Source: Novimethylophilus kurashikiensis
GTDB taxonomy: Bacteria; Pseudomonadota; Gammaproteobacteria; Burkholderiales; Methylophilaceae
Assembly (NCBI RefSeq): GCF_003112435.1
Contig: NZ_BDOQ01000009.1
Location: 1-64,000 of the forward strand
Direction: 5' to 3'
DNA: 64,000 nucleotides
Part shown: piece by piece, positions 27,889-35,905 of the stretch
Numbering within the stretch: position 1 is the stretch's first letter
Layout of the letters: each line of letters begins with the position of its first letter
Notes under the pieces: model-generated
Databases searched by the model: none
Told to the model about the DNA's origin: nothing
Seen by the model: only the letters and a program-made list of their open reading frames with translations
Program-made: the position numbers and the translations under genes

Positions 27889-28093
27889 GGAGAGGGGTTG
27901 TAGTCGTTATCTCAACATTGTAAGGAAAAGCCTATGCTAAAACCACTTTTGTTTCTGTACCTTAAAAAATGGAATCAAAAGTGGCCTCTAAGCTGCAAAT
28001 AACTTCCATCAAAGCCGCGAGTGATACCATCCATGCGCACTTCGCCTAGTTTTAACCCACATGCCGAGTTTTAACCAACATAAAGAGAACGCC

Positions 28094-28798
28094 ATGAAAC
28101 TTGTCTATCCGGTGCTTGCCGCCCTGGCATTGTTGTTTACCGCACAGGCCTATGCCGACGATGCCGATACCATCCGTACCAACCTCACGCGCAATCATCC
28201 CGGCGCCAAGATCAAGAGCATCCAGCCGTCGCCTGTTCCCGGCATCTACGAAGTCTATGCCAACGGCCAACTGCTCTATGTCAGCAAAAACGCCGAGTTT
28301 GTGTTTGTCGGGGCCAACTTGTTCAACGACGAGACCAAGCAAAACCTCACGGCCCAACGTATGCAACAACTGACCACCATCGATTTCGACAAACTGCCCT
28401 TGAACAACGCCATCGCGGTCAAGAAGGGCGACGGCTCGCATAAGTTCGCCGTATTCACCGACCCGGACTGCCCCTATTGCAAAAGCCTGGAGCAAACGCT
28501 AGAAAATCGCGGGCTGACCGATTACACGGCGTATATCTTCCTGCTGCCGCTTGAGCAAATCCATCCCGATGCCCGAGCCAAGGCAGAAGCCATCTGGTGC
28601 GCCAAAGATCGCGCCGCCGCCTGGCACGGCTGGATGATCGAGCAAAAGCTGCCGGAAAAAGCGACTTGCGAAACGCCCATCGACGCCAACCGCCAATTGG
28701 CCGAAGACCTGAGCGTGAACGGCACCCCGACCATTTATCTCTCCGACGGCACCGTGGCACCGCCCGAAGCCCTGCTGCAAAGCCTCAGCGAAAAATAA
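28094..28798 (+). CDS. Thiol:disulfide interchange protein, DsbC family
   Basis: A periplasmic disulfide isomerase of 234 residues. A signal peptide ends at about residue 20 (AQAYA). The N-terminal dimerisation domain contains GIYEVYANGQLLYVSKNAEFVFVG. The thioredoxin domain has the active site CPYC in FTDPDCPYCKSLE (E. coli DsbC has CGYC) and the cis-proline loop GTPTIYLSDG. The ATG at 28094 is preceded by AAAGAGAA; an upstream start at 28061 would put 11 extra residues before the signal. The next gene, 64 bases on, also encodes an exported thioredoxin-like protein. Confidence 0.93.
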   Translation: MKLVYPVLAALALLFTAQAYADDADTIRTNLTRNHPGAKIKSIQPSPVPGIYEVYANGQLLYVSKNAEFVFVGANLFNDETKQNLTAQRMQQLTTIDFDKLPLNNAIAVKKGDGSHKFAVFTDPDCPYCKSLEQTLENRGLTDYTAYIFLLPLEQIHPDARAKAEAIWCAKDRAAAWHGWMIEQKLPEKATCETPIDANRQLAEDLSVNGTPTIYLSDGTVAPPEALLQSLSEK

Positions 28799-28862
28799 GG
28801 CCGCTTAACCGTTGTAAGGCAGCTCTGTCTTTTCCGACTAAGCAAGGGAAAGGAGCGCTGCC

Positions 28863-29582
28863 ATGTTTCGATCTTTCATCCCCTTGCTGTTAGCCGCTTA
28901 TGCGGCTCCCTTGTCCGCCGCATGTACCGTCCAAAGCGGTCCCACGCGAGCGGCCTTGCTCGAACTCTATACCTCGGAAGGATGCAGCAGTTGCCCACCG
29001 GCCGATCGCTGGCTCGGCGCATTGCCACACGATTCGCAGCATCTCGTCCCGCTGGCGCTACATGTCGATTACTGGGATTACATCGGCTGGCACGACCAGT
29101 TTGCCAATCCCTTGTTCTCCCAACGCCAACGCATGCTGTCGGGGTCGGGTTTCGTCTATACGCCTCAGGTCGTGCTCAACGGGCAGGATTACCGCAACTG
29201 GCGCAACGGGCTCGATAAAGCCGTTGCCATCATCAATCGCAGTCCGCCCAAGGCCGATATCAAGCTCACACTCAACGCCGGTGCAACCGGGCTCGATCTT
29301 GCCGCGACATCCACGACGGCCGAAGCTGGCGCCTCGCTTTACCTGGCCGTGTATGAAAACGGCCTCGTCAGTAACGTAACGGCCGGCGAGAACGGCGGCG
29401 CCACCTTGCATCACGATTACGTCGTACGCCAATGGCTGGGGCCGTATCAGCCGGGGCAACCCGTTCAGGCCAATCTCGTTCTCAAGCCCGAATGGAAAAA
29501 GCAAAACCTCGGTGTGGCCGCGTTTGTGCAAGCTCATGGTGGAGACGTGCTTCAAGCAGTAGCGGGGAAAATCTGCGATTGA
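28863..29582 (+). CDS. DUF1223 family exported thioredoxin-like protein
   Basis: A 239-residue protein with a signal peptide (residues 1-19, ending LSA) and the DUF1223 signature ELYTSEGCSSCPPADRWL, a CxxC-containing thioredoxin-like motif, followed by LHVDYWDYIGWHDQFA and SGFVYTPQVVLNGQ. The biochemical role of the family is not established. It lies just after a DsbC-like gene, so a periplasmic redox role is plausible. GGAAAGGAGC precedes the ATG. Confidence 0.9.
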   Translation: MFRSFIPLLLAAYAAPLSAACTVQSGPTRAALLELYTSEGCSSCPPADRWLGALPHDSQHLVPLALHVDYWDYIGWHDQFANPLFSQRQRMLSGSGFVYTPQVVLNGQDYRNWRNGLDKAVAIINRSPPKADIKLTLNAGATGLDLAATSTTAEAGASLYLAVYENGLVSNVTAGENGGATLHHDYVVRQWLGPYQPGQPVQANLVLKPEWKKQNLGVAAFVQAHGGDVLQAVAGKICD

Positions 29583-29736
29583 TGGACGAACCGCGGGGCT
29601 TGCGGGTGCTTTATCCCGGTGGTTTATGGGAGTGCAGTAGAGCTGCGTGAATAGCTCGGTTGTCGGAGCCGCTGACATGCCGGTAATACCCGATTATCAT
29701 GCTCAACTTTACAGCACCAACAAAAAAGGGAATCCC

Positions 29737-30750
29737 ATGAACGACCAGCCCAAACTCCGCTGGGGTATCCTCGGCGCGGCGCGCGTCAACGAACGCCTGT
29801 TGCCCGCCATCGTCGAAGCCCGCAATTCGCAACTCGTCGCCATTGCCAGCCGCCGCCCCGGCGCCGCTCTGGAAACCCTCAAGAAGCACGCCCCCCAGCT
29901 AGAAGGCCAGGTCGCTACCTACGACAACCTGCAAGCCCTGCTGGACGACGACAACGTGCAAGCCGTCTACATCCCTCTTTCCAACCATGAACACGCCGAA
30001 TGGGCGCCCAAGGCCATGGCCCGCGGCAAGCACGTCCTCATCGAAAAACCCATGGCGATCCGCGTGCAGGATATCGACGCCATCGAAGCCGCCGCCAAGC
30101 AATACAACGTGAAGGCGATGGAAGGTTTCATGTACCGCTTTCACCCGCAACATGCTCGCGTCAAGGAACTGCTCGATTCCGGCCTCATCGGCGAAGTACG
30201 GGCGGTGAGGGCGAGCTACTCCTTCATGATGCGTCCGGCCCGCATGTACCGGCTGGAAAACGACTGTCAGCACGGCGGGGGCGCCATGTGGGATATCGGG
30301 CCCTATGCTGTGCACTCCGCCCGCTGGTGCTTCGACCGCGATCCTATCGCCGTCACCGCCATCAGCAAATACACGGAGAGCGGGGCGGATATCGCCACTA
30401 GCGGCGTGATCGACTTCGGCGACGGCAAACACGCCCGTTTCGACGTCAGCTTTGAATGCTCGCGCCAATCCACCTACGAAATGATTGGGACAAAAGGCAT
30501 CTTGACCTGCCAAGCCGTCTGGCAACTCCCCGGCGATGTCCCCGTCATCTCATGGAGCACCGAAGACGGCCGCAGCAGCATCGAACGCCTGCCGGCGGCG
30601 AATCACTTTAATCTGGAAATCGAACACTTCAGCGACTGCGTGCTGAACGACAAGCAGCCGCTGCTGACGTTTGAAGATGCGAGGATGAATTGCCGTGTGA
30701 TCGAGGCGGTGAATGAGGCGGCGAAGACGGGGAGGGTGGTGAAGTTTTAG
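29737..30750 (+). CDS. Gfo/Idh/MocA family NAD(P)-dependent oxidoreductase
   Basis: A 337-residue cytoplasmic dehydrogenase. The N-terminal Rossmann fold has WGILGAARV and the family motif GKHVLIEKPMA, whose lysine is catalytic; the C-terminal domain includes MEGFMYRFHPQH and GGGAMWDIGPYAVHSARW, as in glucose-fructose oxidoreductase and dihydrodiol dehydrogenase relatives. The sugar or inositol substrate cannot be predicted. I chose the ATG at 29737 (AAAAAAGGGA upstream) because residues before it do not belong to the fold; the frame opens at 29647. Confidence 0.9.
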   Translation: MNDQPKLRWGILGAARVNERLLPAIVEARNSQLVAIASRRPGAALETLKKHAPQLEGQVATYDNLQALLDDDNVQAVYIPLSNHEHAEWAPKAMARGKHVLIEKPMAIRVQDIDAIEAAAKQYNVKAMEGFMYRFHPQHARVKELLDSGLIGEVRAVRASYSFMMRPARMYRLENDCQHGGGAMWDIGPYAVHSARWCFDRDPIAVTAISKYTESGADIATSGVIDFGDGKHARFDVSFECSRQSTYEMIGTKGILTCQAVWQLPGDVPVISWSTEDGRSSIERLPAANHFNLEIEHFSDCVLNDKQPLLTFEDARMNCRVIEAVNEAAKTGRVVKF

Positions 30751-30761
30751 TTTTGGCGGTC

Positions 30762-30792
30762 ATTCCGGGGCTGCGTAGGCAGAACCCGGAAT
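30762..30792. repeat. Small palindromic repeat-like element
   Basis: ATTCCGGG and CCCGGAAT form a perfect 8-bp stem with a 15-base loop, just after the oxidoreductase gene and at the edge of the AT-rich patch. The TCATTCCGG...CCGGAATC pattern resembles dispersed intergenic palindromes in several proteobacteria. No T-tract follows. Confidence 0.4.
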
Positions 30793-30858
30793 CTAACCTG
30801 TAGGTTTATAGAGTCGAGTCTGTATTTATGAAGTTAAATCAGACTGATAAATTTTTGT

Positions 30859-31806
30859 CTATTTTTTCAACAAGCGGGCAAAAAGATCGATAGCGCTTTT
30901 TGTTGATGCCCCCTCTATCTTTAGTCGTTCTAATTCTTGAGTTGTTTGGTCATTTTTTAAAATTCCGTTTCTATCAGTCGAGGCTAGTTCAGTTGAAATT
31001 GATTCAGTTGAACTGGAGCGCACAGCCAATAACGTTGCGACTTTTTTCATTTCAGTGTTCGTGATTTCATTCTGGTAATACCTAATCTCAGATAGATTTG
31101 AGCGATACATTGCGAGGAAAAAATAGGCAAAGACTTCAATAAGAACTACGACTGATAGTCTAGGAAACATGTGTAGCGCTAGGGCACTTAAATCAGAAAA
31201 CTTACTTTCAGAGAAAAAAAGAACTATAGCGAGAATTGCGGCTCCAAATAATGCAATAAAGCACCCAATAATTAAGTTTGTATTTGCTCGAGCACGAAGC
31301 ATTTCAACCTCATTGGAAAGGCGGTCTACAGACTCATTGAAGGTGGTATTCACGGATATCCTAAAGCGCCTAGACTGTTCATCCGAATCAATTCTTTGCT
31401 TCAGTTCTACTACAAGGTCATTAGCAGCCCCCTCTACTAGTGACGCTCGTAATTGATCAGAGATTTCTTTCAGTTCATTCTTGCCTATACTTGAGATTAA
31501 CCCTTTTATCTCATCTAATTGACCTTTCAAATCCCCAACTTCGATATTTTCAAAATCAGTCGCTATTGTTTCGTCACGTCGTCTTTGGGCATTGTCATCC
31601 CTCTCCTTAATCAATATAGAACGAGACTTGAGATAATCCGCTACGGTTTTTGATCCAAATGCAGCAAATAGCCCTGCAACTGTTGAAAAAGCCAGAGCTC
31701 TATTTCCATAATCAAGAGAGGCAGGTTCCATAACTATAAAGGTAATAGCGAAGAGAATCAGAAATGCAAGGATGAGCTGAGCTTTTTCGGAATTTTTTTT
31801 ATTCAT
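30859..31806 (-). CDS. Unrecognised membrane protein with coiled-coil region
   Basis: A 315-residue protein of unknown family. Hydrophobic helices lie at about residues 10-28, 38-52, 178-200 and 212-235. Between the two pairs is a long charged helical stretch (about 60-175), and a polar C-terminal tail of about 80 residues follows. The topology would place the central helix and tail in the cytoplasm. The gene is AT-rich compared with its neighbours and follows another unrecognised gene on the same strand after 66 bases. Both points suggest acquisition by transfer and possibly joint function. No catalytic motif is visible. Confidence 0.7.
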   Translation of the reverse strand: MNKKNSEKAQLILAFLILFAITFIVMEPASLDYGNRALAFSTVAGLFAAFGSKTVADYLKSRSILIKERDDNAQRRRDETIATDFENIEVGDLKGQLDEIKGLISSIGKNELKEISDQLRASLVEGAANDLVVELKQRIDSDEQSRRFRISVNTTFNESVDRLSNEVEMLRARANTNLIIGCFIALFGAAILAIVLFFSESKFSDLSALALHMFPRLSVVVLIEVFAYFFLAMYRSNLSEIRYYQNEITNTEMKKVATLLAVRSSSTESISTELASTDRNGILKNDQTTQELERLKIEGASTKSAIDLFARLLKK

Positions 31807-31872
31807 GACAAAACTTTTGAATATCTAGATTAAGCAGCAATATGATTACATATTGGTTTAATGGATAGATTT

Positions 31873-32556
31873 TCATTTGGGGCCATCAAGTAAGAATTTT
31901 TTTGCGGTTTCGAGTGCAAATTGACGTCCTTCAGCACTGCCCATTACCTTCTTTACAGCACTGACCAACTTGCTACCAGCAACTTGATACCAGACACCTT
32001 TAGGAAAAATGGCAATATCGTTCTTTATTCTTTCTATTTCCTGTTCGGCCTCCTTGAGCTTCTGCGCAGTTATCTCGCTTTTCTCCCAAATTTGCTTAAG
32101 TTTTTCATTAAGCTCGTCAAGACGAGTACGTAATGCTTCAGCTTCATTTTCTGTAAAGTGAGAGTCTTTGTCATGAATATGCTCATTAATTTGTTCACAT
32201 AGGGCTTTGCGAAATGCCTCGAATTCATCTATGACAGGATTTTTTGAACGGTAATCCTCAAGGATACGCTCTATCCAAGGGCCAATAGCTTTGAGTGCGG
32301 CGGAAAGATTTTCATGTTTGTATCTTTCCCCAGTCTCAATGTGCACGCCTGGCGCTTCATCCGATATGTATCCATTTGAGTTATATCCTGCAGGTTCACT
32401 AATAGAATAGCTAAATTTCTTTTCTGGAATAAACGCAATGGTCAGAAAAGGGTTGGAATCTTCCACAAACTGAAGAGAAAAGCTACTTGAAGTAAAGTAT
32501 GACTTTTCAAGCATCTCAAAAATTTTCTTTTTGGTAGATTCGCGCAGCGCAGTCAT
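31873..32556 (-). CDS. Unrecognised protein with C-terminal coiled coil
   Basis: A 227-residue soluble protein that I cannot assign. The N-terminal 90 residues look like a mixed alpha/beta domain (FSLQFVEDSNPFLTIAFIPE, GVHIETGERYKHENL), then a helical segment with AIGPWIERIL, then a strongly charged coiled coil (about 135-190) and a short hydrophobic-positive end (GSKLVSAVKKVMGSAEG). The ATG at 32556 is supported by TTGGAG upstream; a 14-residue longer frame exists. It precedes the membrane protein gene on the same AT-rich strand. No homology-based function can be given. Confidence 0.7.
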   Translation of the reverse strand: MTALRESTKKKIFEMLEKSYFTSSSFSLQFVEDSNPFLTIAFIPEKKFSYSISEPAGYNSNGYISDEAPGVHIETGERYKHENLSAALKAIGPWIERILEDYRSKNPVIDEFEAFRKALCEQINEHIHDKDSHFTENEAEALRTRLDELNEKLKQIWEKSEITAQKLKEAEQEIERIKNDIAIFPKGVWYQVAGSKLVSAVKKVMGSAEGRQFALETAKKFLLDGPK

Positions 32557-32833
32557 TGAGGCTCCAATAGTTATAAATATATGAGTTAAGAAAGGCAATT
32601 CAATTTTTCATCAAGCAAAAGGTAATGGGGGCTGATGACTAAATTAAGGGGACAGTTCAATACAAGCTGTACCCATTGGTAAAGTCAATGAAAAAGAGTC
32701 GTTAAATTTTATAAAGGAAAAGTGCAAGGGAACTGCCCTTTGATTTTGATTTACTGCTGTTTCAGCCGCTCAGTACATTTTAATTCCTTCATGAATTTAT
32801 TATGCTGTGTCCTATTTTTCAATAGGGGTTTTT

Positions 32834-32893
32834 ATGGAAAATGAAGATTCTCATGCAATACGCATAAAAGCGGCACGAAAAACAGTCTATTAG
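32834..32893 (+). pseudogene. Possible remnant of an HTH regulator N-terminus
   Basis: A 19-codon frame with a good ribosome binding site (AGGGG) encodes MENEDSHAIRIKAARKTVY and stops. The IRIKAARK stretch resembles the start of Xre-family regulators, which would continue as xGLSQ. It may be a truncated leftover in the accessory patch, or chance. Confidence 0.25.
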
Positions 32894-32935
32894 GCCTATT
32901 TTTCATGCAGGGCCGGTGTTACTTAAATTGCGGCA

Positions 32936-33090
32936 CTATTTCACTAACACTTTCACTGATCCTTTTTCGCTATCAATAAGCAGATAAAACGTCACAACCT
33001 TGGCAGGTATGCCGTTGTCCTTGTTGAACTTCACTACTCGATCATTGGCGGGCTCGAAGCAATGATGGCTTGTAATAGTTCTTTTCGCAT
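32936..33090 (-). pseudogene. Frameshifted small coding relic
   Basis: On the minus strand an ATG at 33090 opens MRKELLQAIIASSPPMIE and stops. The next frame continues as RVVKFNKDNGIPAKVVTF and runs to a stop at 32936. One frameshift would join them into a protein of about 50 residues. I do not recognise it. The whole gap 32599-33423 otherwise shows no gene, only AT-rich DNA and hairpins such as CGGCAATC-AGAA-GATTGCCG (33156-33175). Confidence 0.3.
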
Positions 33091-33423
33091 GACAGGTGAA
33101 TTACGATTTTATTCACCTCTTGACCATTGGAAATGTTGCAACTGCATATAGTTGCGGCAATCAGAAGATTGCCGATTTTGATATTGCGGCGATTGAGCCA
33201 GCGAGAGTGGCTGGCGTGGAAGGTTTATGAAATGTTCACTTTAGTTATTGATTTTTTGATGCGCTGCCGATTTTAACTGCTTGCTGCATTATGGGTGCTC
33301 CCTGATGTATGTCGGCGCGTGTGAATTATCAGCCTGACTCCAGGTCGAACTGATGATTCCTAGGCGGTCGTTGGGTCAATATGTATTTCTTCAAATAAAC
33401 AACTTAACAAGAGGAGATTTTTT

Positions 33424-33636
33424 ATGAACGCAGCGAAAGGTGTTGCCCTGGTGTTAATCCTGTGCGGTGTGCTGGGCTTGGTGTACGGAAGCTTTACCTA
33501 TACCAAGGAAACGCACGACGCGAAGATCGGCCCGATTGAGCTTTCGATCAAGGACAAGGAAACCGTCAACGAGCCGCTGTGGGCTAGCGTGGCGGCGATT
33601 GTGGCTGGAGTGGGGTTGTTGGTGGTGCGGAAGTAA
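33424..33636 (+). CDS. Small inner-membrane protein with two transmembrane segments
   Basis: A 70-residue protein with hydrophobic segments at residues 5-24 and 51-67 around a short polar loop (YTKETHDAKIGPIELSIKDKE). It resembles small DUF3185-like membrane proteins. AAGAGGAG precedes the ATG, which supports real translation. A terminator follows within 20 bases. Function unknown. Confidence 0.75.
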   Translation: MNAAKGVALVLILCGVLGLVYGSFTYTKETHDAKIGPIELSIKDKETVNEPLWASVAAIVAGVGLLVVRK

Positions 33637-33652
33637 AGCCTTTGGGATAAAC

Positions 33653-33683
33653 AAAAAGCGATGCCGTGCGGCATCGCTTTTTT
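33653..33683. terminator. Bidirectional intrinsic terminator
   Basis: AAAAAGCGATGCC and GGCATCGCTTTTTT form a strong stem flanked by an A-run and a T-run, so it can end transcription from both the small membrane protein gene (plus) and the convergent membrane protein gene (minus). Confidence 0.92.
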
Positions 33684-33697
33684 ATTGTGAGAGTGGC

Positions 33698-34738
33698 TTA
33701 GCCCCGCTGCGTGATGAGTTCTTGCAGCTCTCTCGGCAAGCATTTCCGCAAACTGGCGCTGATCGCGGCTTCGTGCTTTTGCCAGACGATCCCCAAATAA
33801 ATCACGCCCAGGCCAATCGCCGTGAGCGCAAAGGGGAAGAGCATGCTGTCCTTGAAAATGGTGTTGGCGAGGTGGCCCAGGTAGCCTGCCGTGCCCAGTC
33901 CGCCGCACACCGCGAAGATGCGGCGGCTCAGGATGGCGCCGATGGCGATGAGGCCGAGGTTGATCAAGAGGTAGATGAATTTGTTCAGCTCGCTGTTGGA
34001 ATCCATCATGCTGAGGCCGCCCCAGAAGGTGAGGCAGCCGAACAGGTAGAGCCAGAAGGCGAAATCGCGGTCGCGGCGGCTGCGGATATCGACCCAGAAG
34101 GCGACGAGCAGCATGAGGATACCGAACCAGACGGAAACCAGCTTGCGCAGCTCCCAACTTAGGTAAGTTTCCCCGCCCGCCAGGAAAGGCGTGAGGTCCA
34201 TGCTCATGTACCACAGGGTGACGGCAACGGGCATGACGCCGAACGGCAGTCTGTAGCGCCAAAGCGCGATGTTGGCTGCGATGAGCGTGCCGAATTCCAT
34301 CATGATCCAGTTCCACTCGATATAGCGGTGGTAATCGCGGTAGGCGAGGTGGTTGTCGCTCCATAGGCCCATGGCGCGTTGCAAGCCGTAGATGGCGAGC
34401 GGCGTCATGGCGATGCCCAGCGCAAGCAGGATACCGGCGGGGATGGCGAGGTGTTTGCGGTACAGCAGCCAGTGGGCGAGGCTGACGGCGATGAGGCCGT
34501 AAACCACGGAGACATTGAAAATCCACCAACCGCCGTAGTGCTCCCAGCCCAGGGTCATGAACAGCGTCATGGCGCCGATGGCGATGAGGCCGCCAAGGTA
34601 ATACAAAATGTGTCCGGCGCTAAAGCTCGGCGTATCGGCGCGGGCTTCGGCCAAAAAGCGCCAAAGGGCGTCGGCTTGCTGGGTGCTGATGATGCCTTGC
34701 GTGGCGGCGTTCTGGAGATCGTCCGGTTTGATCTGCAT
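33698..34738 (-). CDS. DUF2157-like polytopic membrane protein
   Basis: A 346-residue protein. The N-terminal 45 residues form a soluble helical segment (LQNAATQGIISTQQADALWRF), as at the start of DUF2157 proteins, followed by about ten hydrophobic helices. No enzymatic motif is visible and the role of such proteins is unknown. AGGGGAA precedes the ATG at 34738. It is a single gene bounded downstream by the shared terminator. Confidence 0.75.
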   Translation of the reverse strand: MQIKPDDLQNAATQGIISTQQADALWRFLAEARADTPSFSAGHILYYLGGLIAIGAMTLFMTLGWEHYGGWWIFNVSVVYGLIAVSLAHWLLYRKHLAIPAGILLALGIAMTPLAIYGLQRAMGLWSDNHLAYRDYHRYIEWNWIMMEFGTLIAANIALWRYRLPFGVMPVAVTLWYMSMDLTPFLAGGETYLSWELRKLVSVWFGILMLLVAFWVDIRSRRDRDFAFWLYLFGCLTFWGGLSMMDSNSELNKFIYLLINLGLIAIGAILSRRIFAVCGGLGTAGYLGHLANTIFKDSMLFPFALTAIGLGVIYLGIVWQKHEAAISASLRKCLPRELQELITQRG

Positions 34739-34905
34739 GTTGTTCCCCTGAGGGTTCTAGTCGTTTGCCGGGAACTCTAAGCCGTAAACGTCGATAGGGC
34801 AATCCACGTATTGATGAAATCCGGGGGAGCTTCTAGGATGGTCGATAGTTGAGTATCAAGATCAGGTTTATTTGTTCCGCAAGCACTTTTTTGTGAAGGA
34901 GAACC

Positions 34906-35427
34906 ATGATGGCTTCGATTCGATTGAAATCTGCAGTGGTAGCGGCCTTGGCGATGCTGGCAATAGCCGGCCCAGCCTTCGCCGATCGCGACAAATGGGA
35001 TGATGGCCCGGGACACGGCGACAAGCGCGATAGGGGGCATGAAGACCGTCGCGACGATCGGCATGACGACCGCCGTTATGAAGAACGCCGCGAATATCGC
35101 GGCGAGCGCCATGAAGACCGGCATTTTCACGACCACGACCGTGTGGTGATCCATGATTATTACGAGCATGAATATAGCCGTGGATTCTGCCCGCCGGGAT
35201 TGGCGAAGAAGCATAACGGCTGCATGCCGCCGGGGCAGGCTCGACGCTGGGAAATCGGCCGTCCGCTGCCGCGCGATGTCGTTTATTACGATCTACCGCC
35301 GTCCGTCGTGATCGAGCTTGGACCGCCACCGCCGCGGCATCGCTATGTGCGCGTGGCGAGCGATATTCTTCTCATCGCAATCGGTACCGGAATGGTGGTC
35401 GATGCGATTGACGATTTAGGCCGATAG
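34906..35427 (+). CDS. RcnB/CigR family periplasmic protein
   Basis: A 173-residue exported protein: a signal peptide (about 1-26, ending AFA), a very charged Asp/His/Arg/Glu-rich segment (about 28-80), then the RcnB/CigR core, GFCPPGLAKKHNGCMPPGQARRW, IGRPLPRDVVYYDLP and YVRVASDILLIAIGTGMVVDAI. The core ends with a hydrophobic stretch that may anchor the protein. Relatives are linked to nickel/cobalt homeostasis (RcnB) or virulence control (CigR); the His/Asp-rich segment could bind metal. AAGGAGAACC precedes the ATG. Confidence 0.87.
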   Translation: MMASIRLKSAVVAALAMLAIAGPAFADRDKWDDGPGHGDKRDRGHEDRRDDRHDDRRYEERREYRGERHEDRHFHDHDRVVIHDYYEHEYSRGFCPPGLAKKHNGCMPPGQARRWEIGRPLPRDVVYYDLPPSVVIELGPPPPRHRYVRVASDILLIAIGTGMVVDAIDDLGR

Positions 35428-35445
35428 TTTCAGCCAGCATTCGGC

Positions 35446-35479
35446 AAAAAAATGCCTCGGCCTGTAAGCAGACCGAGGC
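35446..35479 (-). terminator. Intrinsic terminator of the cytochrome operon
   Basis: On the minus strand GCCTCGG, a 12-base loop and CCGAGGC are followed by A and seven T. It sits 36 bases after the cytochrome c stop and should end the b561/cytochrome-porin/cytochrome c transcript. Confidence 0.88.
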
Positions 35480-35514
35480 GAGGGGATCAGAGTTTTAAAG
35501 CTCTGACAGGGGTA

Positions 35515-35892
35515 CTAGTGTTGGCTGGATAGGAAAGCGATGATGTCTTGCCTTGCCCCGTCGTCCGCGAGCCCTTCGTATTTCATCTTGCCGCCCGGCA
35601 CGGCTTTTTTCGGCGCCTTGATGTAGGCGTCGATGGCCTGCGCCGTCCATGCCTGGTTATAGGCACGCATGGCGTCGCTGTAGTTGAAATCGGCGATGCT
35701 GGCCGATTTGCGGCCGAGGATGGCGTTGAGCGACGGGCCTTTCTTGTTCTTGCCTTCTTTCAGGCTGTGGCACTCGGCGCATTCTTCGTCGAAGGCCTTG
35801 GCGCCGCGTACCGCATCGCCGGCTGCGTGGGCTGTGGGTAGGGCTGCCAGCATCCAGCCGGCCAGCAGGGCGGATATCTTCAAATTTTTCAT
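35515..35892 (-). CDS. Periplasmic monoheme cytochrome c (class I)
   Basis: A 125-residue protein with a signal peptide (1-23, ending AHA) and one heme site, CAECH (Cys38, Cys41, His42). The Met ligand is probably in GGKMKYEGL, and the C-terminal helix DDGARQDIIAFL is typical of cytochrome c2/c550-like proteins. It should carry electrons in the periplasm. It follows the cytochrome-porin gene by 13 bases on the same strand, which makes it the natural soluble partner of that outer-membrane protein. Confidence 0.92.
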   Translation of the reverse strand: MKNLKISALLAGWMLAALPTAHAAGDAVRGAKAFDEECAECHSLKEGKNKKGPSLNAILGRKSASIADFNYSDAMRAYNQAWTAQAIDAYIKAPKKAVPGGKMKYEGLADDGARQDIIAFLSSQH

Positions 35893-35905
35893 TCAAATAC
35901 TCCCG

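Noticed and set aside
30762-30792. Rho-independent terminator after the oxidoreductase gene
   Set aside because: The stem is good but no T-run follows on either strand, so it was listed as a repeat-like palindrome.
33467-34162. A 231-codon plus-strand frame starting inside the small membrane protein gene
   Set aside because: It runs through the terminator and then antisense to the DUF2157-like gene; it is Glu/Ala/Gln-rich shadow sequence.
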